Positions 11,950 to 25,000 of a stretch of DNA of 64,000 bases are shown here, piece after piece. The number at the start of each line of letters is the position of its first letter. Position 1 is the stretch's first letter. The notes beneath the pieces were generated by a model. It did no database searches and was not told the origin of the DNA. It saw only the letters and a list, made by a program, of their open reading frames with translations. Both the position numbers and the translations under genes were made by a program. The DNA is taken from NCBI GenBank assembly GCA_963457665.1, contig OY735207.1:58390113-58454112 (forward strand), in the 5' to 3' direction. The stretch comes from Thysanoteuthis rhombus. Lineage: Eukaryota > Mollusca > Cephalopoda > Oegopsida > Thysanoteuthidae.

Positions 11950-14756
11950 ACCACGTAACCCAGTGCAACTTAGGACATGATATTTGGAATGGTGATGGTC
12001 ACTGACAGCCGATGGATCAACATCATAGAGCATGACCTAGCACTACCCATGGCATGCAAGTTCAAAATACCAGCTGTTGGGTCATCAGTTCCAAAAAGGC
12101 CAACCACATCACTCGCTTTAGGTGAGGTAATATGCTCCAAGGGCGAATAGCGCAACCTCAAAACAATCACAAAGAAAACAACATTATACATTGGCACATA
12201 CCGCGTCGAGACCCTTTCCACATACATACAGCTTACTGAACTGGATAACAAAATCTAAAACACCAAATGGGACATTGTCGTTATTTGCAAAATGAGGAGA
12301 CTCAGGGAAAAACTAATCGATCTAAACAACATGAAAAAGAAAAATAGTGGATTTGGCTTCCTTATTCATAGAAAAAACGAAGAGAACATTGTAGGATTGA
12401 AAGCCAAAGACCATGTAGCCAGTATCACCGTACAGCTCTCAAAGAGATACAAACTGAATACCATTCCAGTTTAAAATCCCTCTTCACAGTCGACCAACAG
12501 GGCAACTACAAAAACTGAAATTCAATACTTCAATAAACCAAAACATATTTCAATATCATTTTGGAAGACTTCTACGCCCAAGTAGGACAAGGTAAAGAAA
12601 AATGTAAAAGTACAGATACAAAATACAGAACGGGGCGTAGTATGAAGGTCTTATCAATTTTGCAACAGCGAACAGGTTTAAAATTATGAAACCTTCTCCA
12701 AAAAGAAAGCCAATAGAAAGTCGACTTGGAGGAGCCTCCATCATCAAACCAAAAAACGAAGTAAACCACATCTTGGCGTACAAGAGCAACACTGTCAAAG
12801 ATATTCAGGTCTTAAATCAATCAATTTTAGGAAGTGGTGACGGAATAATAAGATGCCAAATACAAATTAACACCAAGATAGAACGCAGGAAAATGTTCTG
12901 CTCTTAATTGCTATCACTTGGCATACAGATGATATCGCAAAATCATTCAAGCTGGAACTGAAAAACAGATTTGAACTCTTCACCAAATGAGGAGAGAACA
13001 CCAATAGATTCAACAATATAAAAACTTCCTTAATCTAAGTTGCCGGTATGTTCAAGTGGAAGAGCCCATAAGCCATAAGTACACACTCAGAAGAAACGGA
13101 GAGTCTCATGAGGGGAAGCACAAACCTCAAAAGCAACAATACAAAAGATTATAGTAACAAAACTGAACATGAATGGAGAATAAAGAGAAAGATTAAAGAA
13201 GATACACGACAGCAGTCATTGGAAACATTCTCAAAAATGGTAGGGGCTTCAAAACTATTTGGAAATTTTCGTTATAGGATGAAAACAAAAAGCTGGAGTG
13301 TTTGAAGCAAATGGAGACTTGACAACAGATAGGGATTTCACAAAAACACTGGAAAATGAACAGAAAACACAAGCTGAGAGTAATTAGTTCGAGGATTTCC
13401 CAGAAATTATCCTGCAAGAAGTCATCAAACGAAAGAAGAATTGAAAGGCCACCGGACCTGATACCATCACAACAGACTTACTCAGAAAAGCTGGATATGT
13501 TATCATTAGGAAACTAGCCATTCCGTTCAACTTATGTCTCAAAGTGGAGTCCGGGAAGATTGAAACACTACAATCATGATGCTGTCAATAAGGGGACCTT
13601 GAAGACCCTGACAACTACAGGAAAATAGCCATACTCTGCTGCATGTACAAGCTCTCCTTCAAAGCAATCACCGACTGAATCACCGAAAAGCTATAAGGAA
13701 TCAAATCATGGGAACGAGCCGGATTCAGAAAAAATTGCAGTTTAAACATTAAACAGTACAATTCAGTAAAACAGCTAAAAGAGAAAGCAGGATAATATAG
13801 AATACTCCTCGCTGTGACATTTGTTTAAGAAGGCGTTCCACCTACAGCAAGTCCCAAAAGTCAATGATGTAACACTTCAATAAGGTGTAAACCCCGTATA
13901 TGTCAGAGTACTACTATATATCTATTGACTTAGTAGTTCTTTCAACAGGCTACATTAAAACTTTGAGCCCTTTTAACTTGAAAAAAAGAGAGACAAAGAC
14001 AGTGATACCAACTCACCCTAACTTTTCCCAGCCTACCATGAGATGATCTTTCAAGACCTAAACAGGTAACATATATGAATCAGAATAGACGGCAAATACC
14101 TCACTAACTTCAGATTTGCTAACTACATTGTCTTTTTTGCGGAGAACCTTCATGATCTCCAAATAATGCTAGACAAAGTAAATAAAGCAAGCAGGAAAGC
14201 TGGTCTCCATATGAACTTCAGCAAAACGAATTTCATGTACATGTTGAGAACAAAAACAGAACAATCAAAATCAGAAATGCAGAGCCATGAAAGATAGACC
14301 ACTACATTTGCCTCGGACAATAAATCATCATGAAATCCACAAAAGAAGGAATCAAGCAAAGAATCACATTCGGTTGGAGAAGTTTCGATTGAGCCAGCTC
14401 AACATTCAAGAACAATTGAAGTTGTCCTAAAAAGAAGGGTATGGGGCCAATACCTCCCCCAATAGTAATCTAAGAACCAGGAACATGGACCCTAATTAAA
14501 AGATTGACCATCAATCAGATAACTATGGAACATACACATGAAAAAAAACATGTTCAACCTTTCAAAGAGAGATCATAAGATAACACAGTATATTAGAGAA
14601 AAGACAGGAGTCCAAGATTTTATCGAGACCATTAGAAACGCAAATGGATAGATGACTTGGGTAAATTCATAGTGTACTGGGTCCACGACGCTCATCATAG
14701 AGATGTCTTGCATATCATAGGAAAAGTGTATGTCCAACAATTGATACCAAAAGGCA

Positions 14757-14796
<40 letters not shown>

Positions 14797-14806
14797 ATGA
14801 TGATAT
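11950..14806 (+). mobile_element. Nearly complete, heavily decayed RTE-type LINE
   Basis: This is a plus-strand non-LTR retrotransposon relic. Endonuclease-like sequence starts near 12197 (TYRVETLSTYIQLTELDNKI, then WDIVVICKMRRLREKLIDL and KDHVASITVQLSKRYKL), resembling the RTE/BovB apurinic-type endonuclease. Reverse transcriptase follows: KATGPDTITTDLLRKAG near 13445, GDLEDPDNYRKIAILCCMYKL near 13600 and ERAGFRKN near 13715. The catalytic FADD region is degraded to FANY near 14125. The C-terminal RDHKITQYIREKTGVQDFI lies near 14570. Many stops and frame changes interrupt it. It ends in (CTG)n(ATG)n at 14757-14806. The start is approximate. Confidence 0.85.
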
Positions 14807-15385
14807 GGTCAGGATATTTCTTCGTACTACGTGTTGGTTTTTTCACAATGACCCGGCTGTATATTCTCCGGCCTTTGTCGGTCGTTGTTGGTTGTAGAAT
14901 ATGAAATTACTACTCAAAGCGCATGCTCGGATTGATTGGACACATCATACCCGTTTTTGTTTTTTTATTTTTTTGTTTTTTATATTTAGTGCGTCACTAA
15001 AAAATTCCTTCCTTTGCATTTGGTAATATATTTTTGCTTTTTTTCTTATGAATAAGAGGCTCACCTTGGTGTTGATATCATTGATCGATTAGCTAGTTAT
15101 CTGAGAAAATAGTCCGACCATATCAAACATAATGATTAATACACCTCATGTAATAAAATTTGGACAAGAATTTTCATAAGTCCTGATGGACGATTTGGAA
15201 GGATCGGTATTTGAGAAATTTCAACTTCAAGGTCATACCTGAAGATGACTTTCTTTTTCTACAATAAAACAAACAATAAGCAACAACAACAATCATCGCT
15301 GATTTCTGGGGAGTAAAAGTTGATAGTCCCAAACAGGATTTGAAATCAAGACCAATTGACTGGTAGGTAGTCATATTTCTTATAG
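14807..15385. other. A+T-rich DNA, nothing recognised
   Basis: T-rich runs near 14950-14990. No supported feature. Confidence 0.5.
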
Positions 15386-15390
15386 ACTGA

Positions 15391-15640
15391 GCTTGAATGA
15401 TATAATGATTAGCAGGTCTGCCTCATACACAGAAGGTCAAGAGTTTGATTCCCGGTACCTGTGCACTCTGCAGCCAATTGACTGCACCCCAAGCCGTGTG
15501 ATTAAAATGGGGGGTATGTGAGCTGCTGCTTTTGAGACTTAGTTGAGTAGAGGCTCGGAGACCATAGCTCAATCTAAAAAAAGGTGTACGTAGGAACGAT
15601 GCCAACAAGTCCACTATGGCTATCGACACGATTTTGAGTA
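15391..15640 (+). mobile_element. tRNA(Met)-like SINE
   Basis: A tRNA-like head lies at about 15391-15460. It has an A-box-like ATAATGATTAGCAGG and an anticodon-arm-like TCTGCCTCATACACAGA, in which CAT would be the anticodon. A B-box-like GAGTTTGATTCCC follows at 15441-15453. About 180 bp of non-tRNA DNA comes after it (CAGCCAATTGACTGCACCCC and beyond), as in a SINE body. The head is too degraded for a working tRNA gene. The family is distinct from the SINE at 866. Confidence 0.6.
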
Positions 15641-15989
15641 CACAGCTGTAAACATTGCGTTGAATGCGTCCACTGAGTAAATAAGTTCATTGATAAGCCT
15701 TACGTTCTCACCGTAATTTGTTGGAAATACGCCCGAGCTTATTTCGTTTCAATGTATAAATTTATTCATGAAATCAACGTTTGTCTACTTTGGTTTGAAA
15801 TCATTACCAACTGCTTAGAAGGCTGGTGTCCTAATCACAGAACTGGGAGTCATACGTCAACAAAAATAGATGGAGGCACGCTTACTAGGATATTTTTTCT
15901 TATCAATTCTTATTTATCATATATAAAACATAGAATTTACAGTGATCATCTTTAGTTGGAATAGAACTGAGAGTTGAAAATGATCTTTC

Positions 15990-16480
15990 GGTAGGCAGGT
16001 TTCCTTTTATATTAACACGGGTGAAAATTCGAACGAATCAATCGTGTAAAATGGGGCTTTTGTTTCTTCAGATTCAAAGGAATTTAAATTTATACTGCAG
16101 TAAACAAAAATGGTTCTATTTTTGAAAAGTTAACAGAATGTCATAATATTTCATTCATTATGCAACGGTTGAATTAATTGTAAAAATCAATAGTTGTCAT
16201 TTTCTCGATTCCAACCTAAGTAAACACTCTGATTGTATCTTTACAAAGCCTTTATTGCCACAAATTTCAAAGAGATCGGGACAAATCAATCGTGTAATAA
16301 AAGGTTTTTCCTTCTTCAACTTCAAAGGATTGATACAACAGTAAGAAAAAAAATGGCACAATATTTGAAAATGCAACGGAAGGTCATATCAATCTATTCA
16401 TCTTGCAGTGGTTGAATTATTTAATTGTTAAAAAAAATGAGTTTGTTTCCTTTCTTGACTCCAACTGAACACTGATTATT
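15990..16480. repeat. Diverged tandem duplication, 248-bp period
   Basis: TCAATCGTGTAAAATGGGGC at 16038 recurs as TCAATCGTGTAATAAAAGG at 16286. Later shared blocks are TTCAAAGGAATT / TTCAAAGGATT and GGTTGAATTAATTGT / GGTTGAATTATTTAATTGT. A third partial unit seems to start near 16450. It is non-coding and old. Confidence 0.65.
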
Positions 16481-16781
16481 TTCTCATAAAGCTTTTGTTT
16501 GCCTGAAATTTCTGACTATCAAATAAATTGAAACATAAAATCGGAAACGATGTAAAATTGATGTGCACACAAAAGGTTAATAACCTAAAATAATTTATTG
16601 ATTAATAATTATACTTATACTTATAGGTGCAATAAAATTCATAATCATAATTATTTAAAGTAGCGTCTTCGGTAACTTTCTCTCTGCACTACTTACTTTC
16701 TTTTACAAATACCACGTCTTTGATGGTTGTTATTGTTATCAATTTGTCTCGACATTACATCACATGAAAATAAGAAGTAGT

Positions 16782-17180
16782 CATTGATGTTTTATTGATT
16801 GGAATAACAGACTGAGCAAGGTACTTCAAAGTGTAAAATAAAACCATTAGAAAATACATTACTTCATATATTGCATTTACACTGGTATTATATTTAATCA
16901 ATCCAATTTGGTTTATTAGCCATGAGAGAAAGAATGCGTGAAGATTATCTTGAAACAAACTTCGAGTTTACATTTGCAGGAGCATTCAGTGCTTATATCC
17001 TTTTATCACGGAACAAGATTCATTGATGTGTTATCCGATTGAACAACAAAATGAACAAACCAGTTCGAAGTACATAATGAAATCTTAACAAAATACAATA
17101 CTTCGCAGAATTCAATGATACTTGTTAAGTATTAAAACAATTCAGTTCAAAAGCTGCGTCAAAATCATCTTGAAGCAATT
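16782..17180. repeat. Diverged tandem duplication, about 239-bp period
   Basis: CATTGATGTTTTATTGATTG at 16782 aligns with CATTGATGTGTTATCCGATTG at 17021. The unit ends align too (GAAGATTATCTTGAAAC with AAAATCATCTTGAAGC). Its period is close to that of the pair just upstream, but I cannot show that they are the same family. Confidence 0.5.
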
Positions 17181-17194
17181 ACATATTCCATTTT

Positions 17195-17695
17195 CATCCT
17201 TTTGGAGCCCGTCGTTTGACATTGATCTTCTCAAAGATCTGTATATCTTCTCTATCAAGGGCGTCGCGGAGCTAGTATTTTCTTAATCTGTCAAGTTCGT
17301 CACGTAATTTTATACTTGTTAGTTATGGTTTCACATGCAATCTTAGGGGAATCACGTTGTGATTTATGATGCTCAGCAGTTGTCAGCCATTCTCGCAACA
17401 TGGCCAGCCCATTGTCATTTCACTTTCTTAACCCATTCTATGATATCTCAGATACCTGCTTTTAGTCTTTTTACTGTGCTTTCTTGTGATATCTCCACTG
17501 AACATAATTATGTTATGTGCATGTTGCATGATTCTCAGTTTGAGGGTCAATCTTTTGGAAGAGTTCAATGTTTCAGCTCCATACGTGACCACTGGTAGGA
17601 GTAAGTGGTTGAAGACCTTTCTTTTTAGAACAAAGGGATTTTTTTTTGTTTTCACAGATCGAGATGGCTCAACTGGAAGTTTTGTCACCCAAGAG
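17195..17695 (-). mobile_element. RTE-type LINE 3' fragment
   Basis: The minus strand reads FNHLLLPVVTYGAETLNS, then RIMQHAHNIIMFS and further C-terminal RTE motifs. It aligns with the fragments at 1307-1806 and 59824-60633. It is strongly diverged with broken frames. Both ends are approximate and no clear (ATG)n tail remains. Confidence 0.75.
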
Positions 17696-17699
17696 TAAT

Positions 17700-18030
17700 T
17701 CTTTGCTTGATTTCTTTTTTTTCTTTTGAGGATTCAATGTAGATCATTTTTTCTTTGTAGATGTTACGGTCTACTTTCTACAGATCAGCGTTTTCGATTT
17801 GATTATTTGCACAGACATTCTGTATGCATACAATTTTGTGACATTTTGTTATGCTATGCATAACACGATATGCCAAACAACATAATATTGAAAATCAGAC
17901 GGAACAGTGGAGATGGGGAGAAAAAAATCAGTGGATGCTGAAATTGCATCTATGTGAGATGAATAACACGTTACATTAAACAACAATTGCAGTCAAAAAA
18001 AAAAGATTCGTTGACCCAGCTCTATATATC
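17700..18030. other. A+T-rich DNA, nothing recognised
   Basis: No supported feature. Confidence 0.5.
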
Positions 18031-18034
18031 ATGG

Positions 18035-18100
18035 AAGGTTTGTTAATCACCGCTACCTATATATCTCTGTATTTATTGGGTTCAGGTTATGCATTTGTTC

Positions 18101-18168
<68 letters not shown>

Positions 18169-18340
18169 GGTTTATGTTATCAAAGTCTCCTCCAGACATA
18201 TATATGTCTATGAGTATGTGTATCTATTAGGCTTTACATATGTATATATATATAGATATTTTTATTCTGGTTTTGATGTGTTATGAAATATATATATATA
18301 TATATATATATGCCATAACACATCTATATCAGAATTTAAA

Positions 18341-18421
<81 letters not shown>

Positions 18422-18567
18422 GTTTAAATTTTCCATGGGCTCTGACATATATTTCTCACGATTTGGGTGAAGGTTATACTTTTGACATTAATATATATAA
18501 ATTAATACATGTCTATGGCTGTGGATATCTGTATTTATGTGGGTTCAGGTTTTCCATGTGTACTGAG

Positions 18568-18611
<44 letters not shown>

Positions 18612-19225
18612 GTGTATTTTCCCCCGTTTTGGTTAACAAAGTGTCCTGGCACGTATCCCTTTGTGTAAAGTTTATCCGTTTTTTTCAGACATATAAATAT
18701 ATTTGTATCTGATTGGGATTGTGTTAACACTCTCTTATTCAGGATAGAGCACTCTTTAAGTGACATAATCTGTTCATTATAAACTTATACAATGCTCTTC
18801 TGATATAGGGATAGAGCATCAGTTGGATGGGGAATATATGCATGAGTAAATATATCGCTTAAATTCAACCTTACCGATGGGATAATGGATGTGTTTGAGT
18901 TAGTTCTGGTTTTATTTAAATATATATAAGTATAAGTGGGTTTAGATTATCAATGTTTTCTGGCATCCATATATATATAGAGAGAAATTGATATATATGT
19001 GTGTATGGTGAAATATAATTATCAATTTTTCCATCCACAGACAGCTGTTTGGTTGTATTACAATTCTTCACTGTGGCTATAGACTACCAAACATCACTTC
19101 TAGTACCACGAGATAAGATCGGAACATCCGCCTCCGAGGCAAGCATTCACCCCCTACGTAGATCTGGACTGACTCAAGGACCGAATTAAGCAATTCATTT
19201 ACTTATGCATAATTCCCCATCTACC

Positions 19226-19287
<62 letters not shown>

Positions 19288-19390
19288 GTGTGTGTGAGTG
19301 CGTGTGTCCAGGTTATTTACGTGTTTTGGCATTCATAAGTATCTATGTTTCATTTGAGGTCCAGGTTATGTATTGATCACCCCTTTTTCT
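18035..19390. repeat. Degenerate minisatellite with embedded (TA)n and (GATA)n arrays
   Basis: A loosely repeated block, roughly GGGTTCAGGTTATGCATTTG followed by TCTGACATATATAT and TATCTATGTGTATCTG, appears at about 18078, 18421-18450, 18541-18565, 18930-18965 and 19305-19380. Each copy is followed by a TA-type run of varying length (18104-18165, 18290-18311, 18344-18419, 19226-19245), a GATA run (18567-18611) or a GT run (19246-19296). The simple repeats look like expanded parts of one longer ancestral unit. Confidence 0.6.
18264..18335. repeat. Inverted repeat around a (TA)n core
   Basis: ATTCTGGTTTTGATGTGTTATG is the reverse complement, with four mismatches, of CATAACACATCTATATCAGAAT. The arms flank a (TA)n core of about 25 bp, so the region could extrude as a long hairpin. 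Confidence 0.75.
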
Positions 19391-20074
19391 AATTGTCTGA
19401 TTTATCACCCCAACACGATATGCTGCCAAAAGAAATATGTGGTTGGAAAGAAAACTTTTTACATATATTATTGTTCTACTGTTATTAGTCACTGCTACCC
19501 ACAACAGAACAGTTTGAACACTTTTTCTTGATGTACGTTATTCATAATTTCTAACATTTATACACAGTAGCTGTACCCACTGGGAACTTTGATATTTCCT
19601 CATACTTTTGTATTTCTCACAACCAATACTTGCATCTTTTTATCATCTCTTTTATCCTTTCCAAACTTTGTTGTCGGTCTATGATTTATCAAATTGTTAT
19701 ACAAACATAGATAAGGTTGGTCAGCCAACTTTTTCTGAATCCTTCGGTAAATTACCTCACTTTCTTCTTACCCTCTTATCAAACTAACAAATTCTCATTT
19801 CTCCCTTTATCTCCCTCCCCCTAGCTAAACCAATCAAATTTTTTTTTATCTTTATTTTTAATAGAAATAAGGAATATTTCAAATGGAATAACGCGCTGCC
19901 AGAAGACTTGACCACTTTGAGGTTGAGAAAACAACTTTCCACGTATATTTCATCTCTTGTTCATGCAATAGTTTGCTTTTGGGTTTGGGGGGATCTTTAC
20001 TATCAATCATCACCTCCCCAAGAAAAGCCAATTTGAACACTTTTGCGGGGTTTGAGTTATTTGAGTGTTCTGAC

Positions 20075-20077
<3 letters not shown>
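19391..20077. other. A+T-rich DNA, nothing recognised
   Basis: No supported feature. Confidence 0.5.

Positions 20078-20138
<61 letters not shown>
20078..20138. repeat. (TA)n microsatellite
   Basis: A TA run of about 60 bp with one CA interruption. Confidence 0.95.
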
Positions 20139-20140
<2 letters not shown>

Positions 20141-22009
20141 CAGCTCTTATGGTGAATTTGATAGAAAGAGTATGTATGGATGGTGGTCCTCCAAAATTAT
20201 AAGTACACATATATCATCCCTTTGGTGAAAAGGCTAAGAAGACCTAACCACCATCAAGCAAAAAGATTGAATAAAAAAAATTCCTATTCCTGCTTGCCCA
20301 CCATATACCCACACTTATCTATTAAATGCTAAACACAACGTCTCGATTCTGTAATCAAAAAAATAGAAAAATAATTATCCTGAGAACTGACCATTTTAAC
20401 TTATTACTTCTCTCTGCACTTCTTATCTGAGTGAAGCCAATCATCCGCAGAGACAGGGGAAAAACATTTGATTCTGCCTTTCACGGACACTTCTCATTTC
20501 AAACCAATTTTACTCTCATCTGCACAGATACAAACACTTTCCCTTTTGTTCTCACTAAACAATCAAACAACACAGACATTCACCGATTTCTTTCCCTAGC
20601 CTCAAACATATAAACAGCAATTTTTTTTCTTTATGAACCACTGCGTGATATTTTCTCTTAAAAAAATGACTGACCACCGCCAAAACTCATGTAAACATAC
20701 CCACGCAATAATAAAAATATTGAGATGTAATTTCTACTTTCTCAAGTGCTTTTCTCTTCACGTTCCAATCGTCATTTCATCAATATTCTGTTAGATCACT
20801 TCACATCCACAATACAAACATTTGCATTTATACACATATATACACACATGAGTACATATGGGTGTGTATGCATGAGCGTTCTTTATTTGTGAGTTTATTT
20901 TCCAAGGCTCAAATGAATAAGACGTCGAGAGACCCTTGACCTATGTTGGTTATTCCCGCCTCAGCAGATACTGTCAACGAAAAGGCAAAGGCATGTTTAG
21001 CAAAAGGAAAATAATCAAATCCAAATATTGTTTACGCGTGGGCGCGTATGTATGGTTGTTACGTAATACACGTTGTCAATCAGCTTGTAGCAACGTTGGC
21101 TAAATGAGATTTTCGTGAGTTAGAGTAAGGCTTTCAATGAGTCAAAATTGGTTCAGGTGCGTGTGGCTTCAACCTAGGGCTTGGATGATGGCCAAATAAC
21201 TGTCACTGAGTTGAACGAAAGGAAGAAAGAAAGAAGGAGGGGGAGACCTTAAATTTAAGGAGAGAAGGGCGTCTGTAGATTACTGTTATAGCTGTTGGAA
21301 CGAGGTAACCAGATTTTGATATCAAAATTCTAGACCAAATAACAAGGATGCATTTTTGATAAAAGTTGTTTTCAATGTTTTGAGTTAAGCTGAGCTGATC
21401 TTTACAGTACTTTACCTACCTATCAATCTACCTCTCCCCCTCTCTCACTCTCGTGGGGATTATTGGTTTATAAGGGATGGAGACAATGAGACAAATTCCC
21501 TGATTGTGAAAATGGAAGTTAATTTTTTTTCTCGGTAGTGCGCGCTTTGATATCTATACTGACAGAATTGTTTATAATTCGTCAATCAGAAATTGTGGTG
21601 GGAGTGATCTTGTTAAACTCAGATCATAGACATGAAGTTTCCAACGCGTAGATATTCGATTCATTACAAGTTTACCCCAGTTGGGAGCCGTGTGTATCTC
21701 CCCAGCGTCTGCTGATGATTTTCATTCGTTCTTTCCGTCAGTAACAAATTGCTTCACTGACATTGTTCACTCGTTAAACAACATTGTAATGAAAAAAGAG
21801 TTTTGATCAAATTTTATATTTGTTGGCACTTGTCACATCAAATTTACCCAGGATGTTTGAAATCAAAAACATTCATATTTAGAGATTGGCTGATCCTTGG
21901 CTACCTTGAAATTTTCGCATTCTTTCATAAACAACAACATATATCAGCTTTTGCCTGAAGGTAGATTCTAAATGATGATATTATAATTAGGATTAGTATC
22001 ATTTGTATT
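20139..22009. other. A+T-rich DNA, nothing recognised
   Basis: No gene-like frame. A purine-rich GGAA/GAAAG stretch lies near 21220-21270 and a CT-rich stretch near 21430-21450. The RLE LINE cluster begins at its right edge. Confidence 0.5.
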
Positions 22010-25000
22010 ATTATTATTATTATTATTATTTGGAATCTCACACCAGTTGCCTGGTGGTAACCGCTGGAGTTTGAGTGACAGCAAGTCTCCTCAAGTCTCC
22101 AGCCCTCCTCTCCTAGTACTCATAGGTCGCAGTAATTCTACGATTTACAGTTTCACACCGGTTGCCCAGTGGTTATCGCTGAAGGCTGAGTGACAATAAG
22201 TCTCCTCAGGTCCTCAGCTAACGTCTCCTCCCTCTTTCGCATATCATGACAGAGCTACTATTCGTTGCAGTACTTATATTTCTAGCACCTTCCTCAGTAT
22301 CCGTGCAGTTTCAAGTAGCGCTGTGGTCTGTACGGTCTCTATCCTCCCCCTAATCCCGATCTCCTCCAGTCTCTCCCTCAGCGTTTTGGGGACAGTTCCT
22401 AGTGCGCCCACTATGACCGGTACTACCCTGGTTTTCATGTTCCACATTTTCCTTAACTCCCTTGCTAGGTCCTGGTATTTTTCCCTTTTTTCACCCTCCT
22501 TCTTTTTTACTCTATGGTCTGCAGGTACAGCAACGTCTACTATTTGGCAGGCCTTCCTTTTTTTGTCTACTATTACTAAGTCCGGCCTTCTTGCCTGGAT
22601 GAGGTGGTCAGTTTGGATGTCAAAGTCCCACAGTAGTTTGTGGTTGTCATTCTCCAAAACTGCCTCTGGCTTGTGCTGATACCACTTTTCCCCATGGTTG
22701 AATCCCATTTGTTTACTTAGTTCCCAGTGTATCATCGTTGCTACTCTATCGTGTCTATGCTTATACTCCTTCTGGGCGAGTTGGCTGCATTCACTAGTTA
22801 TGTGGTTTACTGTCTCATCTCTTTCACCGCACATGCGGCATTTGCTGTTTGTCTGTGTTCTGTCGATTTTTGCTTTTATGTAGTTTGTCCTTATGCTTTT
22901 GTTTTGGGCTGCCATGATGAGCGATTCTGTTTCTCTCTTAAGGTTTCCCTTTCGTAACCACGTCCATGATTTCTCGTCTGCTATATCTTTTATCTGTCTT
23001 TTAAACTCGCCGTACAATTTTTTCCCTTCCCACTTTTCTTTTCTAGTTTGCTCTACTGTTCCATTGTTTTCTACTTTATTGTTTGTTGCACTATCCCTCG
23101 CGCTCTTTATGATTTCTTCACTATTTGTTTGCACATATCTATCTAGGACTACTTTAGCTCTCTGGACACAATCTTCTATGCTGATGAGCCCCCTACCACC
23201 TTCTTTTCTCTTAACGTATAGTCTATCTGTATCATCCCTAGGATGTAATGCTTTATGCATCGTCATAAGTTTCCTTGTTCGCCTATCCATTGATTGGAGC
23301 TCTTCCTTTGTCCATCCTAGGAATGGTCCTGTATACCTAACTACTGACACAGCCCAGGTGTTCATTCCTTTTATTAGATTTCTGCTATTTAATTTGGTTT
23401 CTAATATTTTCCTTATCCTTCTGAGGTATTCTCTCTTAATTTTCTCCTTCATCTCTTCCTGTTTTATCGTGTCACATTCAAGGACACCTAGGTACTTGTA
23501 TCGGTCTTGTGCATTCAATGCCCTAATCTTGTTGTTGTCCGGAAGTTCTATTCCCTCAGTCACTGAAAGCCTTCCCTTATGCATCACCATGATTGCGCAT
23601 TTTTCTATCCCAAACTCCATTCCTATGTCCTCACTATATTCCCTTACTTCGTTGAACAGAGTCTCAAGCTCTCCCCTGTTTTTTGCAAACAATTTAATAT
23701 CGTCCATGTACATTAAGTGATTGACCTTTCCTTTTGTTTTAGAGAAGTGGTATCCTTTGCTGTTTTTCAGGATTCTGTTAAGCGGTATCATTGTTAGAAC
23801 AAATAATAGTGGGGACAACGAGTCTCCTTGGAAGATTCCCCTTTTTATCCCTACCTCGGCTAGTTTGTCCCCTGCGGCTGTCAAATCTACTTTCCAGTTT
23901 TCCATCGAATTACCAATGAATTTAACCACCGGTTCGCTAATTTTGAACATTCTAAGGCATTCGAGTATCCAGCTATGTGGAATCATATCGTATGCCTTTT
24001 TGTAATCTATCCATCCCATTGCGATATTCTTTCTCCTTTTCCTTACTTCTTTTAAGATCATCTGGTCTATGTAGAGTAAATCGTTTGCCCCTTTGGTTCC
24101 TATCCTACACCCTTTCTGTTCTTCTGGTAGTAGTCCCCTTCTATCCATTGACATGTATATTCTCTCTGCTATTTGCCCGGTCAGGATTTTCCACATAAGT
24201 GGTAGGCACGTGATTGGTCTATAGTTGCTTGCTATGTTCCCCTTTCCCGGGTCTTTTAGGATGAGGGTGGTTCTGCCTTTAGTCATCCATTCTGGTGCTT
24301 TGCCTTCATTTAGACAATTTTGGAGTAGGTGAGTGAGTCTGCCGTGTAACGTGGTGAGTTTTTTGAACCAATACCCATGGATCCCGTCGGGACCCGGTGC
24401 TTTCCAGTTGGCTACTTTCCTAAGAGTATGTTTCAATGTGTTTTCATTCAGTACTATCGGTTCCCCCTTGTCTATATCTTCTAGTTCTTTTCTCATGTTT
24501 CCTAACCATTGCGGTGTTATATTGTGTCTTTTTGGGTGCCCCCATATGCTATTCCAATAGTTCTTGGCCTCTGTGGCATCTGGTTTCATGTCCTGCCTTC
24601 TTTCCCCATTTAAATCTTGGTAAAACTTTTTCTCATTGTTTTGGAATGTACGGTTTTGTGTGTATTGGGCCGTTCTTAGTCTGTATCTTTTTAGTCTCGC
24701 CTCTTTGGCTAGTCTTTTCTGGTGTAACTCTTCGACTACAGTTGCGATGCCCTTTTGCGTTACTTTGTATTTTTTATAAAGTCTTACTCGTGGTCTGTCT
24801 GTGTGTGGTGTATTTCTAAGTAGTACTTCATCTCTCTGTAGTTGGGAGATCTGCCTTTGTAACCTTCTCTCCCAGTTGGGTTTCCCTTCCCTATTATTGC
24901 TCAGGTTCCTATCTTGTGTTGTGAAGCTTTGTGCTACCATTTTCGCCCCAGCGTAAATTAGGTTGTTGAGTTCTAGGAGGGTGTTCGTTTCTATGTGCTG

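Noticed and set aside
21430-21530. Possible promoter or exon near CT-rich DNA upstream of the LINE cluster
   Set aside because: No open frame, splice pattern or start context supports it.
22323-24819. Open frames of up to 275 codons on the plus strand across LINE copy 1
   Set aside because: They lie antisense to the RT/RLE ORF and look like shadows: leucine/serine/phenylalanine-rich and without a domain.
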